Assembly: GCA_006176705.1 (NCBI GenBank)
Contig: QRFJ01002320.1
Coordinates: forward strand, 558,001 to 622,000
Origin: Cocos nucifera
Lineage: Eukaryota; Streptophyta; Magnoliopsida; Arecales; Arecaceae
Reading direction: 5' to 3'
DNA: 64,000 bases
Of this stretch, positions 34,444-47,208 are shown piece after piece (position 1 is the first letter of the stretch; each line of letters starts with the position of its first letter). Under the pieces are notes generated by a model. It was given only the letters and a program-made list of their open reading frames with translations. It had not been told where the DNA came from and ran no database searches. Position numbers and translations under genes: made by a program.

Positions 34444-36726
34444 AAAAATATTTCATCTCAAAATTTTCTATCAAAGATTTTCGAACTTTAAAGTTTCATA
34501 ATCATGATTTTATTTCTTATAGGAATAAGGTTCAATATCTCATGACTTCATTCTTCGTATAGATCATCGAAATCAAACCCATTTCTTATAAATGGAAGAA
34601 AATCAATATCTTAATTTTGAATAAAAAAATTATTTTTTCTCTATCAACTATTTTTAATTAATCAATCCATCATAAGATAGGAGAATATACTTATATGAAT
34701 CTTATAGTGATATCCCAATCAGTCGAGAATCCAATATATTTTCTTTCATCCATGCTTTCAAAAATTTGAAATCTATTGTTCTAATCTCATCCTCGAACTT
34801 TTTCATTATTGTAATTCTCAATGCACATTCATCCTTAAATCATTTCATAAGGAAAAACTCAATACCACCAATGTTGATCAAAATCAAAATTATTATTTCT
34901 GATAATCGAAATCAATTTCTCAATTCCAAATAAGGATATCAAGTTTCTCACAAAAATCTTTAACTACTCATGATTTGATCAATTCATTATAAGATCATAA
35001 ATAAGTTTACTATACTCTCTATAGATGAGTATTTGAGTATAAAAATCTAAGAAAAAAATCAATGATCGATAAACAATCTCGATTCTTTCAAATAGATAGA
35101 GAAGCATAAGACTCAATTCTAGGATTAAAAAAAAATCTATCTCTAAATATTCAAAATTTAAAATCAAGAATCCATAATCCACTCATCAAGATTCAAGATG
35201 CTAAAAAATTATTAACATAGTAGATAGGAGACCTACTTTTGAAAATCACATAATGACATCTAAAATAATCTTGAATTTCAAAATATCATCCTTTTCATTA
35301 TCAATGAATTTCTTATATAAGGAATATCAAATTATGTCATCTATCATAATTCTTTAACTCAAAGAATTGATATTCTTGACTTGCTTAAAATAATCTAGAT
35401 CATCATGCTTCCACTGCACACTCTGATCTAATAATCAAAATTTCTTTAAATACACGAAATGGCTTTCAATTAAAATATACTATGGTGTATTGAATAGATC
35501 CAAATTTAACTTCTAGGTAGGTCAAAAGAACTTTTAAGTCTCGTTCTTAATAAATATTGAGCACATCTATCTAAATCATTTTTTTAGTCATTTAACATAT
35601 TTAAAACCACCATATAAGTCAAAGATGAACTTCTAAGCCTCATTCCTACTCTTGTCTGGTGCACAATAATCTTGATTAACCCTTGAGTCTAATAACACAT
35701 TCAAAACCATTATATAGGTTTGCTATAGTCCAATATGAATCAAATCTTAATTCCGGTATCAATTCTATTAGATAATTCTAAATCAAAATCCTATAAGTCA
35801 AATCAATAAGAAAATCCATCAATGCTCCGCCAAGTTAGGACATATAAGTAATTTCAGATCATAATCTTTTCTAAAGTTTCTTTCATTAAGATCCTTATTA
35901 TCCATCAAAATCCTTCCATAATAATTATGCAAAAATCTTAAAACCAAATCACCATACTATACCAAATTTTATCAAGGACCTCAATAACAAAGGCAAAAGA
36001 ACTCCAAATCAATTCATAAACCCAAATTTTAAATTGAATTTTTCATATATATCCTAATCTTCAATAGGAATAATTAAGATCTATTACCTAGATCCAATGA
36101 TGATAATTAAAATTATTAATGATTCCACCGAGATGAATCCTCTATAATCTCAAAATAAAATTAATTTCTTTCAATAGAAACAAACTTATTTACAATATTC
36201 CTAAATATGCATTCCTCTTAATATGTCAATTTATACATGATCCACACATCAAATTCAAGTTCAAAAAATATTCTAATAAGATATCATAGAAGCTTTTCTT
36301 AGTCCAGCCTAGAATAATATTTTATTACTGAACCTTTACCATATCACTAATAATCAACTTCTCAACCAGGAGCAATATCATGGTATTACTTCCACATCTA
36401 ATTTGAGCTTACAATTTACTTCAACAATTAATGATTAAACTAATAATTAACAAGGCATGATAAAATTTTATGTTCAATCCATTTGCAATTATTTTAGATC
36501 AAAATCCATCAAATCATAACATGATCCCTGATCATCCATTATATATCATACCTTTTAAATCATTATTTCTAAGGAATCTTTTCATTCATAATCATAATGT
36601 TTAATCAAAAATCATGAAGACAACTTATACTATAATTGTCATAGATCTACACTCTATGGTCTCTAATATATATCCACCTACACTCATCCTATGTCTGATT
36701 CTAACTATTATAATTTATCAACTTAT
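34444..36726 (-). other. Internal region of LARD-like element, no recognisable gene
   Basis: Very AT-rich, with stops dense in all six frames and no gag, protease, RT or integrase motif that I could find. It is unusual only in its repeated ATCAAAATC/AATCATAA-like words. Its lack of coding text, with intact priming sites at both edges, is why the element is called LARD-like. Confidence 0.65.
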
Positions 36727-36738
36727 GCTTTGATACCA
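36727..36738 (-). promoter_or_regulatory. Primer-binding site of LARD-like element
   Basis: The minus strand reads TGGTATCAAAGC, one mismatch from the initiator-Met primer site, seven bases inside the right-hand LTR edge at 36746. Confidence 0.78.
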
Positions 36739-36745
36739 CTTTAAT

Positions 36746-39259
36746 TGTTATGCCCCTAACCCAAGATCATGAAATAAGGATCACGATAACCACCACACAT
36801 TCATAGGAAACTCTCCCTATAAGCATGCAAGGCATCTCATCGTATTATCTCAAAGCAACAATAGAATAGTTAGCCATAAATTAAATTAAAAATTTAACTA
36901 ATTAAAATCTAATTTTAATATCTCATAAAGTTCACAATGCTCAAAAGATTTTACATCAGCTTTGATAAAATTTTTAGTCTAAAATATAAATATTAAAATC
37001 CTACTTCTAGTCACTCTTCCATATATATATCCCTATATCATCTTAGTTCTCAAGATCTATAAAAATAATAAAAATAAGGATAATGAGTTAGACAATCTAG
37101 TAAGCAATGATCACTTTAATTAGATCAAATCTAGTAATAAAATAAATCATCATTTATAAAAAATAAGCATATAGAGTTCATTGATTCGAAATCAATTTAT
37201 ATTATGCAGTATTATTAAAATAATTATCATGCTAAATTCAATCTTTTTGAGTTTCTTTCAATAATTATTTTTTTAAAAAAATTAATAATTCTCATCAATT
37301 ATTCTCGTCAGCCATGAGCTATGACCATATTATTCCTATGATAGGATCATAATACTACGTATCAACTTGCGGTGAGCTACAAATCATCTGATAGTAAAGT
37401 TCTTCAAAATCACTGATCTACTGACAGTTTATCATTGGTCTGCCGACGACATAGATCTTTAGGACTAAATCTTAATCAACGTATTAGCCCCCATGGACGG
37501 GGTCCTCCATATAGTCAGGCTAAGAGTTTAAATTATCTTAATTCATAATTCTTTATATAATTTATATTTCTTATTCTAATTCGATAAGGATGTGCACATA
37601 ATCATGTGGTATCGAAATCAATCAAGTATAATATATAATAAGATCAATACTTTTAATCATGCTTCATCATGATATCTAAAAAATAAGATACTTTTAATAA
37701 TAAAATATCATTCATCAAATTCATGCATTATTTCATAAATCAACTCAAAAAAATATATTATAAATTATTGATAAATCTAAAAAAGGTGAAATATTACTTA
37801 CCTCATACGCTTTTCATCAAATCCTCATAATTCTAATAATTTCTTTACAAAATCTTCTATTCTCAGATCATATCGCAATATCTTATTATCGAACATCTAC
37901 AATTCTATACATGATCAATTTCAATAATTAAAAAAGATAAAAATTATCCAAAAAGATAGATTGACGGTAGTCACATCCAATGATCCAAATTGGTCCGATC
38001 ATCCTAATCTCATCAATCAAGATTAGATTAGGAGATAAATGATTTAGAGTCTATTAATCTGGATCAAATCAGATTCGAAGTGGTAGGATTGAAATTTTTT
38101 TATTATGTTCACAAATCAAGTGGAGAGATAAAATCAGAGAAGAGAGAAACTATAAAAATAAATCAGGACTAATCATGCGATATGGTTCGATAAATTTGAT
38201 TGATCAGATTAAAATAATTTAATTAAATTATAATTAAATTTTCATATAGATAATTTAATAAAATCATGGATGATAAAATCTAATGATCCTTGGTCTAGTC
38301 AAGATGGGTACCGATATGCTATCCGACGATTATGGATTAGGATTCCTTCATTAGGATTGTTCAAATTCATCATCAATCTTTTTAAAGATCTAAAAGATTT
38401 TAAGAAAGAAAAATAATATAAAGAGAGACATAATTTTTAGAGAGAGAAAATTATAAAGAAAGAAAGTGTAGAGGGATGGAAGAGAGAAAGAGAGGAGAGA
38501 GAGATTCTTTTCTTTTTTTTCTCTTTTATTCTTCTTTTTTAAATCCAACAATTCTAATAGAGAGAGGAAATCAGAGAGAGAAGGTAGAGAGAGAAATAAA
38601 TCTTTTAGAGAGAGAAAGGTAGGATACAAACTTAAAGATGGGAGAGAGGAAAGAGAGAAAAATTCTTCCTCTTTTTTTCTTTTCTTTTCTTTTCCTTTTT
38701 CTTTCTTTCTCTTTTTTTTCCTGCTATGAAATGGAGGACCTGTGGTCCTCTTTCTTTTCTCATAAAATAGGGGATCTTCTTTCCCTTGTTCTTAGGGCAG
38801 AAAAATGTCTCCTCCCGGCCAATAATAATCATGGCCGGAGAAGAAGGCCATGGTGGCAATAGCTGGCCAAGTTCGGTGATTGGCGACGGTCAAACGGTAA
38901 TGAAAAAAATCCAAAAAAACCCATAAAAAATAAAGAAAATTATAAAAATTATTTTATTCAAAAAACTCTGATGATTGTCAGTTAGAAATCAAGTTCTATT
39001 AATAGAGGAAGGGGGTAGAGAGGATCAATCAATAGGTTTTATGGGCCTTACCTTGATTTTATGGTGATGATTGATCACCATGGAAGAGGAAACCACATGC
39101 CATGGACTCAGCGAATAAGCAGCAAACACCATCCAATCTGGGCTCTTTTGGTAGGAAATCAAAGAGAGGGTAGAAGGGCTCAAAAATAGAGCTGAGAGGG
39201 TGGCAGAATCTGGCTCAAAGTCGGCATTTTTTGGTGAATCTAAAAGATGAATCTTATTT
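36746..39259 (-). repeat. 5' LTR of LARD-like element, first part (interrupted)
   Basis: Starts TGTTATGCCCC on the plus strand and follows the left LTR base by base through the GA/CT tract (about 38390-38730) to the point matching 34232. There the copia element begins. The remainder resumes at 48694 with GGACTCTCTTTC, matching the left copy's GGACTATCTTTC. Frames inside (for example 38390-38629 and 38632-38862) are low-complexity artefacts. Confidence 0.85.
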
Positions 39260-40724
39260 TACAAAATATTTGAGTATATATTTGAACTAATGAAGTTGTT
39301 GAGATCATGTTTCAGAATACATTTTAAAGTATCAAATAAAACTTTCATATAAATGTAATTGAAAATTGATAGAGAAGATTTGGACGCTTTTGAAGCATAA
39401 ATCACACGTGAAATATGGTTTGTAAAGGATATCTCCAAACCAAAATTGAAGAGAAAAATCTTTGAAAAAACTAAAATTTTTTAGCTTAAGAAGTCCACGA
39501 GTCGACTTATGGTTTGACTCATTATTTAGCTCGAGTTGATATACAAATTGGTACGTAGAAGTTTTAGAAGGAATAGTCTCGAGCAGAGGCTCGAGTCGAC
39601 TCAAGGTTCTCGAGTCGAAGTCTCAGTAAAAATCTGGAGAATGGTGATTTCGAGATAAGATTTTGAGCAGAGGCTCGAGTCAACTTGAGGTTTCCAAGTC
39701 GAAGTCTCAAGAAAAATATAGAAGATGATAATTTTGAAGCAAAATTTAGCATAGTCTCGAGCAGAGGCTTGAGTCGACTCGAGATTCATGAGCTGAAGTC
39801 TCAGTAAAATATAGAAAGATTGATCTTCATATAGAAACTCTCAAGCTGAGGATCGAGCGGAGCAAATGACCTCGAGCTGATGCTCGAGTCAACTCGAGGT
39901 TCGACTTGAGCTCCAATGGCTAGTTTCTGCACACTATCCAGAACTATGTAGATTGGGTTCAAACGGTCATTTTTGCTTCTCCAACGGTCAAATAGAATTC
40001 TCCAACCTTCCAAACATAGAAAAATACCTACAAAACATCTGGAGGAAATGACATAACCATTCGATCATTGAAAGAAATCAAAAAATTAAGAGAAAGAGTA
40101 CAAAGAGTTCTGAAAAGAGAGCATACCACTCTTAACTCTAAGAAACATCAAATCAAGTGATTCCATTCTATAAGAAGACAATCTCAAAGAGTTCAAAATC
40201 CTTTCTCTAAGAAGACTCCAAAATGCTTCATTGACTTATTTGCTCATCAAATGAGTTTTTTGTTCATTTTTGTTGTTCAACTTTTCTCTTTCTTGTAACT
40301 TAGCTTCAATAGAATTTTGAAGCTAAGGAAAAGGCTTATCCAAGCCTGAAAATTGGATTGTAAGCCAAGGGTTGGCTTAGGGATTGGTTGTGGTTGGTGA
40401 GTTGGTGTAAAAACTAAATAGATTTTGGATAGTGAGCCTTGAAAAACTATCCGACTGTAATCTTGGAGAGATTATAGTGAAATTTTTAAGTGGACCTTGG
40501 AAAGTGGACGTAGGTGCAAGGGGCACCAAACCACTATAAATTTTTTGATATTTGTGATTGTCTTGTTTACTTTATTTCATTTCATTTATGTTTTTGCATT
40601 TCTACGTACTTAGAACTAAAGTATGCACCATCTCATCACTTATTTTTGAAAATAGCATCCTACTTATTTTAAGTTTTGAAAAATCCAATTCACCCCCCCT
40701 CTTGGATTGTCTTGCTAAGCAACA
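39260..40724 (+). repeat. 5' LTR of nested SIRE-type element, first ~30 bases missing
   Basis: It aligns with 47239-48688 from ACAAAATATTTGAG onward and ends CTTGCTAAGCAACA. The first 30 or so bases present in the 3' LTR (TATTGATCCCAAGGATTG...) are absent, yet the target duplication is directly adjacent. The middle carries four direct repeats of a GAGCAGAGGCTCGAGTCGAC-type unit at 39581, 39665, 39759 and 39874. Confidence 0.88.
39581..39910 (+). repeat. Direct repeats with CTCGAGTCGACTCGAG palindromes in LTR
   Basis: Units of 84, 94 and 115 bases each begin GAGCAGAGGCTCGAGTCGACTC or a close variant and end near AAGTCTCAGTAAAA. The 3' LTR carries the same array at about 47560-47880. The word also occurs after pol at 45618-45676. 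Confidence 0.75.
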
Positions 40725-40726
40725 AG

Positions 40727-40738
40727 TGGTATCAGAGC
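40727..40738 (+). promoter_or_regulatory. Primer-binding site of nested SIRE-type element
   Basis: TGGTATCAGAGC, a perfect initiator-Met tRNA match, begins two bases after the LTR end. Confidence 0.9.
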
Positions 40739-40782
40739 TGGTACTCACTTTATTTGATTTAATAATCAAGAGTTAAGATCAA

Positions 40783-42340
40783 ATGGCAACCCATATGAGT
40801 GCATCTTTTACCGAAGGACAATCGACCAACTGCCCATCCTTATTCAATACGCTTATTGAAAAGCATGCATGCGCATTTACATTGATTATCAACTTTAGAG
40901 AGTGATAATTAAAGGCCCACACACTCCCATAATAGAGGATAATGATGTTCCCAAATCGGAAGAGGATTGGGATGAGCATGATATAAAAATGATAGAATTA
41001 AATCCTAAGGCCATGAATGTCCTATATTGTGCATTAGATCCCAATGAATTCAATAGAATTTCTACTTATGCTTCGACCAAGAAGATTTGGGATAGGTTAG
41101 AAGTTATCCATGAGGGTACCAATCAAGTCAAGAATTCTAAAATAAATATGCTTGTCCATCGATATGAATTATTTAAGATGGAGTCAAATGAGTCTATTTC
41201 TGAAATGTTTACTAGATTTGTTGATATTATCAATGATTTGAAAAGCTTAAATAAATCTTAAACTAATAGTGAGCTTGTTCGTAAAATTTTTAGGTCACTT
41301 TCGAAAGCTTAGAAAGCAAAGATCACTGCCATCCAAGAAGCTAAAGATCTTGACAAGCTACTATTGGAAGAGCTTCTTGAAGCCTTAATGACTCATGAAT
41401 TGAATGTGAGGCAAAACATGGAGGAGAAAATCAAGAAAAAAATGACCATAGCTCTCAAAACAACTACTTCCAAAGATGATGAGAGTGAGAAATCCGATGA
41501 AGAGGAGGAAGAAGAAGACTTGACCATAATTGCAAGAAAGTTTAAGAGGTTTATGAGAAAGAAACAAGGATTCAAGAAGAAGACCTTTAAAGATGAACCA
41601 AATAAGAAAAAAGAGAAGAAACTACCAATTTACTTCGAGTGTAAAAAATTTAGCCACTTTAAGATGGACGGCCCCCTTTTCAATAAATCATCCAAAAAGC
41701 TCAAGAAGAAGGTGATGATGGTCACTTGGAGTGATAGTGATGACTCTAGCTTCGAGGAAGAATCACAAGAAGAAACCAATCTTTGTCTGATAGCACATCA
41801 TGAGGAGGTAAATGCTGAAAACTTCTTAGATTTCACTTTTGATGAGTTACAAGAGGCTTTTTCTGAACTTATGGCTGAATATAGGAAAGTAACTTTGAAA
41901 AAATAAAGATTTGAGAAAGTTAAATTCAAAACTTACTTATGAAAAGGAAATATTTTTTGAAAAATTGAATTTGCTTACTAATAAAAATCAAAAATTGAAT
42001 GATGAACTAGCAAAAATTAAACCATTTGTAGAAAGATTTATCGATAGTTTCAAAAAATTAAATATACTACTAAATGAGCGAAGAGCTATTTTTAATAAAG
42101 TCAGATTAGAATTTAAACCTCATAAGAAATAAAAACTATTCAAAAATCTATTTGTTAAAGCTTCATCAAACTCTACTTCAAATATTTCATATTTTTATTG
42201 TGGCAAAATTGGTCATAAGTCTTATGCATGTACTTTTAAAAAATTAAATAAAAAAATAGTTAAAATAGTTTGGATTCCAAAAAGAACCATGAGCACTAAC
42301 CCCAAAGGATCCAAGATGACTTGGGTACCTAAAAATTCAA
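40783..42340 (+). pseudogene. gag: SIRE-type gag with Glu/Lys-rich C-terminal part
   Basis: The ATG at 40783 opens MATHMSASFTEGQSTN but shifts frame within 30 codons. The main frame at 40902-41261 covers RVIIKGPHTPIIEDND, MNVLYCALDPNEFNRI, KKIWDRLEVIHEGTNQVK and KINMLVHRYELFKME. Stops at about 41260 and 41311 (the latter at a Trp position, SKA*KAKI) separate it from 41364-41906, an acidic then basic region with a degenerate first knuckle (CKKFSHFKMDGP). A second knuckle, YFYCGKIGHKSYAC near 42190-42232, has Tyr in place of the first Cys. Then comes WIPKRTMSTNPKGSKMTWVPK. The gag coats the RNA in intact relatives; this copy is broken. Confidence 0.85.
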
Positions 42341-42379
42341 CTTGATTTTCTTGTGTAGGAGTGTCTTGCAGCCTGAGAC

Positions 42380-45300
42380 AAGAAAAGACTTTGGTATCTT
42401 GATAGTGGCTGTTCAAGACACATGACGGATGATAAATTTTAATTTATCACTTTTGAGCCTAAAGAAGGGGAGTAGTTACATTTGGCGATAATGAAAAGGG
42501 ATGTATCATTGGCATCGATAATATTCATATCACTCCTTCTACTTTTATTCAAAATATATTGCTAGTTGATGAGTTGAAACATAATTTGCTTAGCATTAGT
42601 CAATTTTGTGATAAGAGATTTAAAGTAACTTTTGAATCTCTATTATGTATTATTTCTAATCCAAATTATAATGGCATCATGTTCATAGGACATAGACATA
42701 ACAATGTCTACATGATAGATCTTGATGATCTACATATGAAGAATGGTCAATGTCTTGTGGCAATGGATGCCAAGATCAATAAAGCTAGTTGGTTGTGGCA
42801 TTATAGATTAGGTCATGTTAGTATGGACTTACTCACAAAATTAATTAAGAAAGATCTTATAAAAAGATTACCAAAATTAAGTTTCGAAAAGAATCGAATT
42901 TATGATGCATGTCAATTTGGAAAGCAAATTAGGAATTTTTTCAAACCAAAAGGAATGATTTCAACCTCTAGACTTTTAGAATTGCTACACATGGATTTGT
43001 TTGGACCCACAAGGACCACTAGTCTAGGAGGTAAAAAGTATAGTCTTGTAATTATAGATGATTTTTCAAAATTCACTTGGATAATATTTTTAGCACAAAA
43101 AGATGAAGCCTTTAATGCATTTTTCAAATTTTATCAAAAGATTTTGAATGAAAAGAACACATCAATAGTTTGCATATGTAGTGATCATGGTACAGAATTT
43201 AAAAATCAGTACTTTAAGAATTTTTATAATGAAAAGAGAATTGATCATTATTTTTCAGCACTTAGAATCCCATAATAAAATAGAGTAGTAGAAAGAAAAA
43301 ATCGAACACTAGAAGAAATGGCACGAACTATGTTGTATGAAAGTAATTTATTTAGATATTTTTGGGCTGAGACAATAAATACTGCATGTTACACATTAAA
43401 CCGTGTTCTAATAAGACCTATTTTAAAGAAAACCTCATATGAACTTTGAAAAAATAGAAAATCAAATATCAACTATTTTCATGTGTTTGGTTGCAAATGC
43501 TTCATACTTAATAATGAAAAAGATAACCTAAAAAAATTTGATGCCAAGTCCGATGAAGGTATCTTCTTAGAATACTCCTCATCAAACAAGGTATATAGAG
43601 TCTTCAACAAAAGAACTCTCATTGTTGAAGAATCAATTCATGTTATCTTTGATGAATATAATGACAAATCTATTAGAAAAGAAGATGCTTTAGATGAGGA
43701 TGTAGAAAATCTTTATGACAAGATGGATAATCTAACACTCAAGGATGCTCCACCTCAAAATAATGAAAAAGAGAAGAATGAAGAGTTCTCTTATAGTCCA
43801 AGAGAGGAGCTACCAAAAGAATGAAGGTATGCACATGGACATCCTAAAGATCTTATAATAGGTGATCTATCACAAAGGGTAAGAACACGATCTTATCTTA
43901 GAAATGTAAATAATTACATAGCTTTTGTTTCATAAATTAAACTTAAATCAATAGAAGAAGTTGCAAATGATCCATATTGGATAGATGCTATGCAAGAAGA
44001 ATTAAATCAATTTGAAAAAATTAAAGTGTGGACCCTAGTCGATAGACCAAATGACCATCCAATAATTGGAACTAAATGGGTATATAGAAATAAATTGAAT
44101 GAATATGAAACCATTATAAGAAATAAGGCTAGATTAGTAGCAAAAAGATATAATCAGAAAGAAAGCATTGATTTTGATGAAACCTTTGTCCCTATAGCTA
44201 GATTAGAGGTCATTAGACTATTGCTTGCTTTTGCATGTTTCATGAATTTTAAATTATACCAAATGAATGTAAAAAGTGCATTTCTTAATAGTTATATAGC
44301 AGAAGAAGTGTATATTGAACAACCATCTAGATTTGAAAATCATGCATTTCCAAATCATGTATTCAAATTACATAAAGCCCTGCATGGTCTAAAACAAGCC
44401 CTACATGCTTGGTATAAAAGATTAAGTAAATTCTTACTAGATAATAAATTTACTAGAGAAAATATAGATAAAATCTTATTCTTAAAAAGAAAAGATGAGA
44501 ATCTATTAGTTGTACAAATTCATATGGATGATATTATTTTTGATGCCACTAATGAAATTCTTTGTCAAGAATTTGCTAAGCTAATATAGGATGAGTTCGA
44601 GATGAGCATGATGGGAGAGTTAAACTTCTTCCTCGAACTCCAAATTAAGCAAAATGAAGAGAAAATCTCCATCAACCAAACAAAATATATAAAGAAAATA
44701 CTCAAAAAGTTTGAGATGGAGAGTTTAAGGCCAATTGACATATCAATGAGTACATCCTGCAAACTTGACAAAGATGAGAAAGATAAGAAAGTAGATTTAA
44801 AATTATATAAAGGTATGATAGGCTCACTTCTTTATCTTACTACAAGTAGATCAGATATAGTATTTAGTATTTGCATGTGTACTAGGTATCAATCAGATCC
44901 TAGAGAATCACATTTGCTTGCTGTTAAAAGAATCTTTAGATACTTATATGAGACACTTAATGTAGGACTATGGTATGATAGAGCATCTCAATTTGAATTA
45001 ATTGGTTACTTTGATACTGTTTTTATTGGATGCAAACTTGATAAAAAAAGAACTAGTGGCACATGTCAATTTATAGGAGTAAATTTAATTTCTTGGTTTA
45101 GTAAGAAACAAAACTCAGTAGCACTCCCAACGATCGAGGTCGAATATATAGCTGTTGAAAGTTGTTGTATACAAATTCTTTGGATTAAATAATAATTAGA
45201 AGATTTTGGATTCAAACTTAATAAGATATCCATAAGATGTGACAACACAAGTGTAATTAATTTAACCAAGCATCTAATTCAACACTCAGGATCCAAACAC

Positions 45301-45470
45301 ATTGAGATAAGATATCACTTCATAAGAGATCATGTACAAAATAATAATATGGTGCTTAAATTTATTAGTACTGATAAATAATTAGCTGACATATTCATAA
45401 AATTCTTTAATGAAGAAAAATTTAGCATTATTAGAAGAGACTTAGGACTATGCTACCAACCTAATTAAAT
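42380..45470 (+). pseudogene. pol: SIRE-type pol: protease, integrase, RT, RNase H
   Basis: The protease active site WYLDSGCSRHMTDD starts at 42392. The long frame at 42559-43275 covers the end of protease, GAG-pre-integrase (WLWHYRLGHVSMD, CQFGKQ) and the integrase core (MDLFGPTRT, VIIDDFSKFTW, SDHGTEF). It stops at two adjacent TAA codons, 43273-43278, in place of the usual Gln-Gln. The integrase Glu (VVERKNR) is kept. RT (43990-44589) has MNVKSAFLNS, so the first catalytic Asp is Asn, and HMDDI for YVDDI. RNase H (44602-45192) reads GYFDTVFIG, where DADFAG is usual. Stops at 43447, 44587, 45190 and 45379 sit mostly at Trp or Gln positions. Dead copy. Confidence 0.9.
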
Positions 45471-45617
45471 TTTATTTTTTAAATTTTCAAGTAAATCAAA
45501 TTAAATCCAAAAGAATTAAATCTTATGTACAAAATTGATGGTCAATATTTAGAAAATAACTAAATATTATCTGAATATCAAATTTCCTCTGAAACACTAG
45601 AAGTTTCAGAACTATTG

Positions 45618-45676
45618 CTCGAGTCGACTCGAGCAAACTAATTAAAAACCAAGAGTCGACTCGAGGGTCGAGGGCC
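45618..45676 (+). repeat. CTCGAGTCGACTCGAG motif just after pol
   Basis: Two palindromes, CTCGAGTCGACTCGAG and GAGTCGACTCGAG, lie about 25 bases apart right after the end of RNase H. They repeat the words of this element's own LTR array (39581-39910). Confidence 0.75.
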
Positions 45677-45899
45677 ATAGGGGTTAAAACGAACCGTGAC
45701 TGTTCACGATGCCCTAGAAAGTCTTCATTTCTATGAGCAGAGGACCTCTCATCCCCCCAGGAATCCAATCCAATAGTTTTACTTGTCTTCTTACCAACCT
45801 TTTCCTTCGATTTGTGGAATTAAAGGTCGACTTTGGATAGTATGGTTAAGGAACGGTAAGGAGTGTGGAAGATTTGCAATACCCATGTAGTCGAAGAAT

Positions 45900-46576
45900 G
45901 AAAGAGGAGAAGAAAAGCTCGAATGGAATGGATGACATCCCGACCATCTAGGATTTCTCAACCCTCCGAAGAACCCATTCAGGAGGAATCCATTCATGAA
46001 GAATCCATTTAGAAAAAAAACTCAATCAGATCAAGGTATACCGAACTCTCCTCCTCCATCATCTCCACCTATTGGTAGAATGGCCACTAGAGCCATAGCA
46101 ATGGAGAGAAGAATCAATTTTGATTTCTTTAAAAAATATAATTTTTTTATTGGAATTTGGATTGATAGGATGGGGTGGAGAAACTTCTGTACAATGGACA
46201 TTCCTATGTATCCTAAGTTGGTTAGAGAGTTCTATGAAAATCTTAAAAGAGGATTTTTTGAAATTACAACTACAGTAAAAGTGTTCAAATTGAGGTAACA
46301 GAGGAGAGTTTGACCCAAATCTTTGGAATCACAAAGGAAGGATTTGTGCCGGATAAGTTATCTGACAAAAGAACGAGTTTGAGACTGATTATAGGCAGGG
46401 ATGATATTATAGGAGATGTACTGGCACTCACACTATTAGTGGAGATGAGGGTTCTTCATCATATCATCAGTGGGATTTTTATATCCAAACTGGATAGACA
46501 TGACTTTGTCTCTGAGGAAGATCTATGTATTAGGAGTATATGGTTGTATTTGACTCTATGTACTTGGCACTTATAG
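45900..46576 (+). pseudogene. Envelope-like / plant transposon-protein region
   Basis: The frame at 45996-46298 gives a Pro/Ser-rich start (IPNSPPPSSPPIGRMATRAIAMERRINFDFFKKYNFF), then MYPKLVREFYENLKRGFFEITTTVK, the VREFYxN block of the plant transposon-protein domain. A frame change follows, and 46310-46576 continues with TQIFGITKEGFVPDKLSD and ends in a hydrophobic stretch. The region corresponds to 3181-4644 in the first element but is shorter and lacks the LPYG...LEGE half. Role unknown; broken. Confidence 0.68.
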
Positions 46577-47208
46577 ATGTAAACTTGCTTAACCTGATCT
46601 TGCTTTGAACTTGATATTTCATTGTATCATAGTGCATTTTGTTAATGCAATGAAGCTCATGATCACTTACTCTTACACTCGTTCTGAATATTTATCTTAA
46701 CTTTATATTTTTGATTGATGATAAAAAGAGGAAGTAATATGTATATGAGCATGAATTCATCTACTTTGAATATGTTAAATTCATCCACCATACATTCACT
46801 TTGAATATGTTAAAATTCATCCACCATTCATTCACTTTAAATATGTTAAATTTAAAATTTTAAGCATGAATATGTTAAGAATTAAAATTTTTAGTATATA
46901 TGATGTGCATTATAAATTTGGAGTTTGTGCCATGATACATACTCTATGTATGATTATTTAATACTAATGCTTGAAACACACATATGGATATATGCTGGTA
47001 ATTTATCATTCTAATAAGTATGAGCAGAAAACTTAACCTTGAATTAAAAAGACATATTAAAAATGCAAGCATAAATTAAGGAGGAGACAAATATGAAAAT
47101 ACAAAAGGGATTAAATCATTAATCTATTGAAAATATTCTTGATGCATTGTTATTGCACATTTCTCGCTCATATACTCAAAGTTTTATCATCATCAAAAAG
47201 AAAGAGAT
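46577..47208 (+). other. Non-coding 3' internal region and polypurine tract
   Basis: Contains three near-identical copies of a CATTCACTTTGAATATGTTAAA-like unit at about 46755-46860 and ends CATCATCAAAAAGAAAGAGA (47190-47207) next to the 3' LTR. Confidence 0.7.

Noticed and set aside
38390..38862. Frames in the second LARD LTR
   Set aside because: Lys/Glu/Arg- or Phe/Leu/Ser-rich products of the GA/CT tract.
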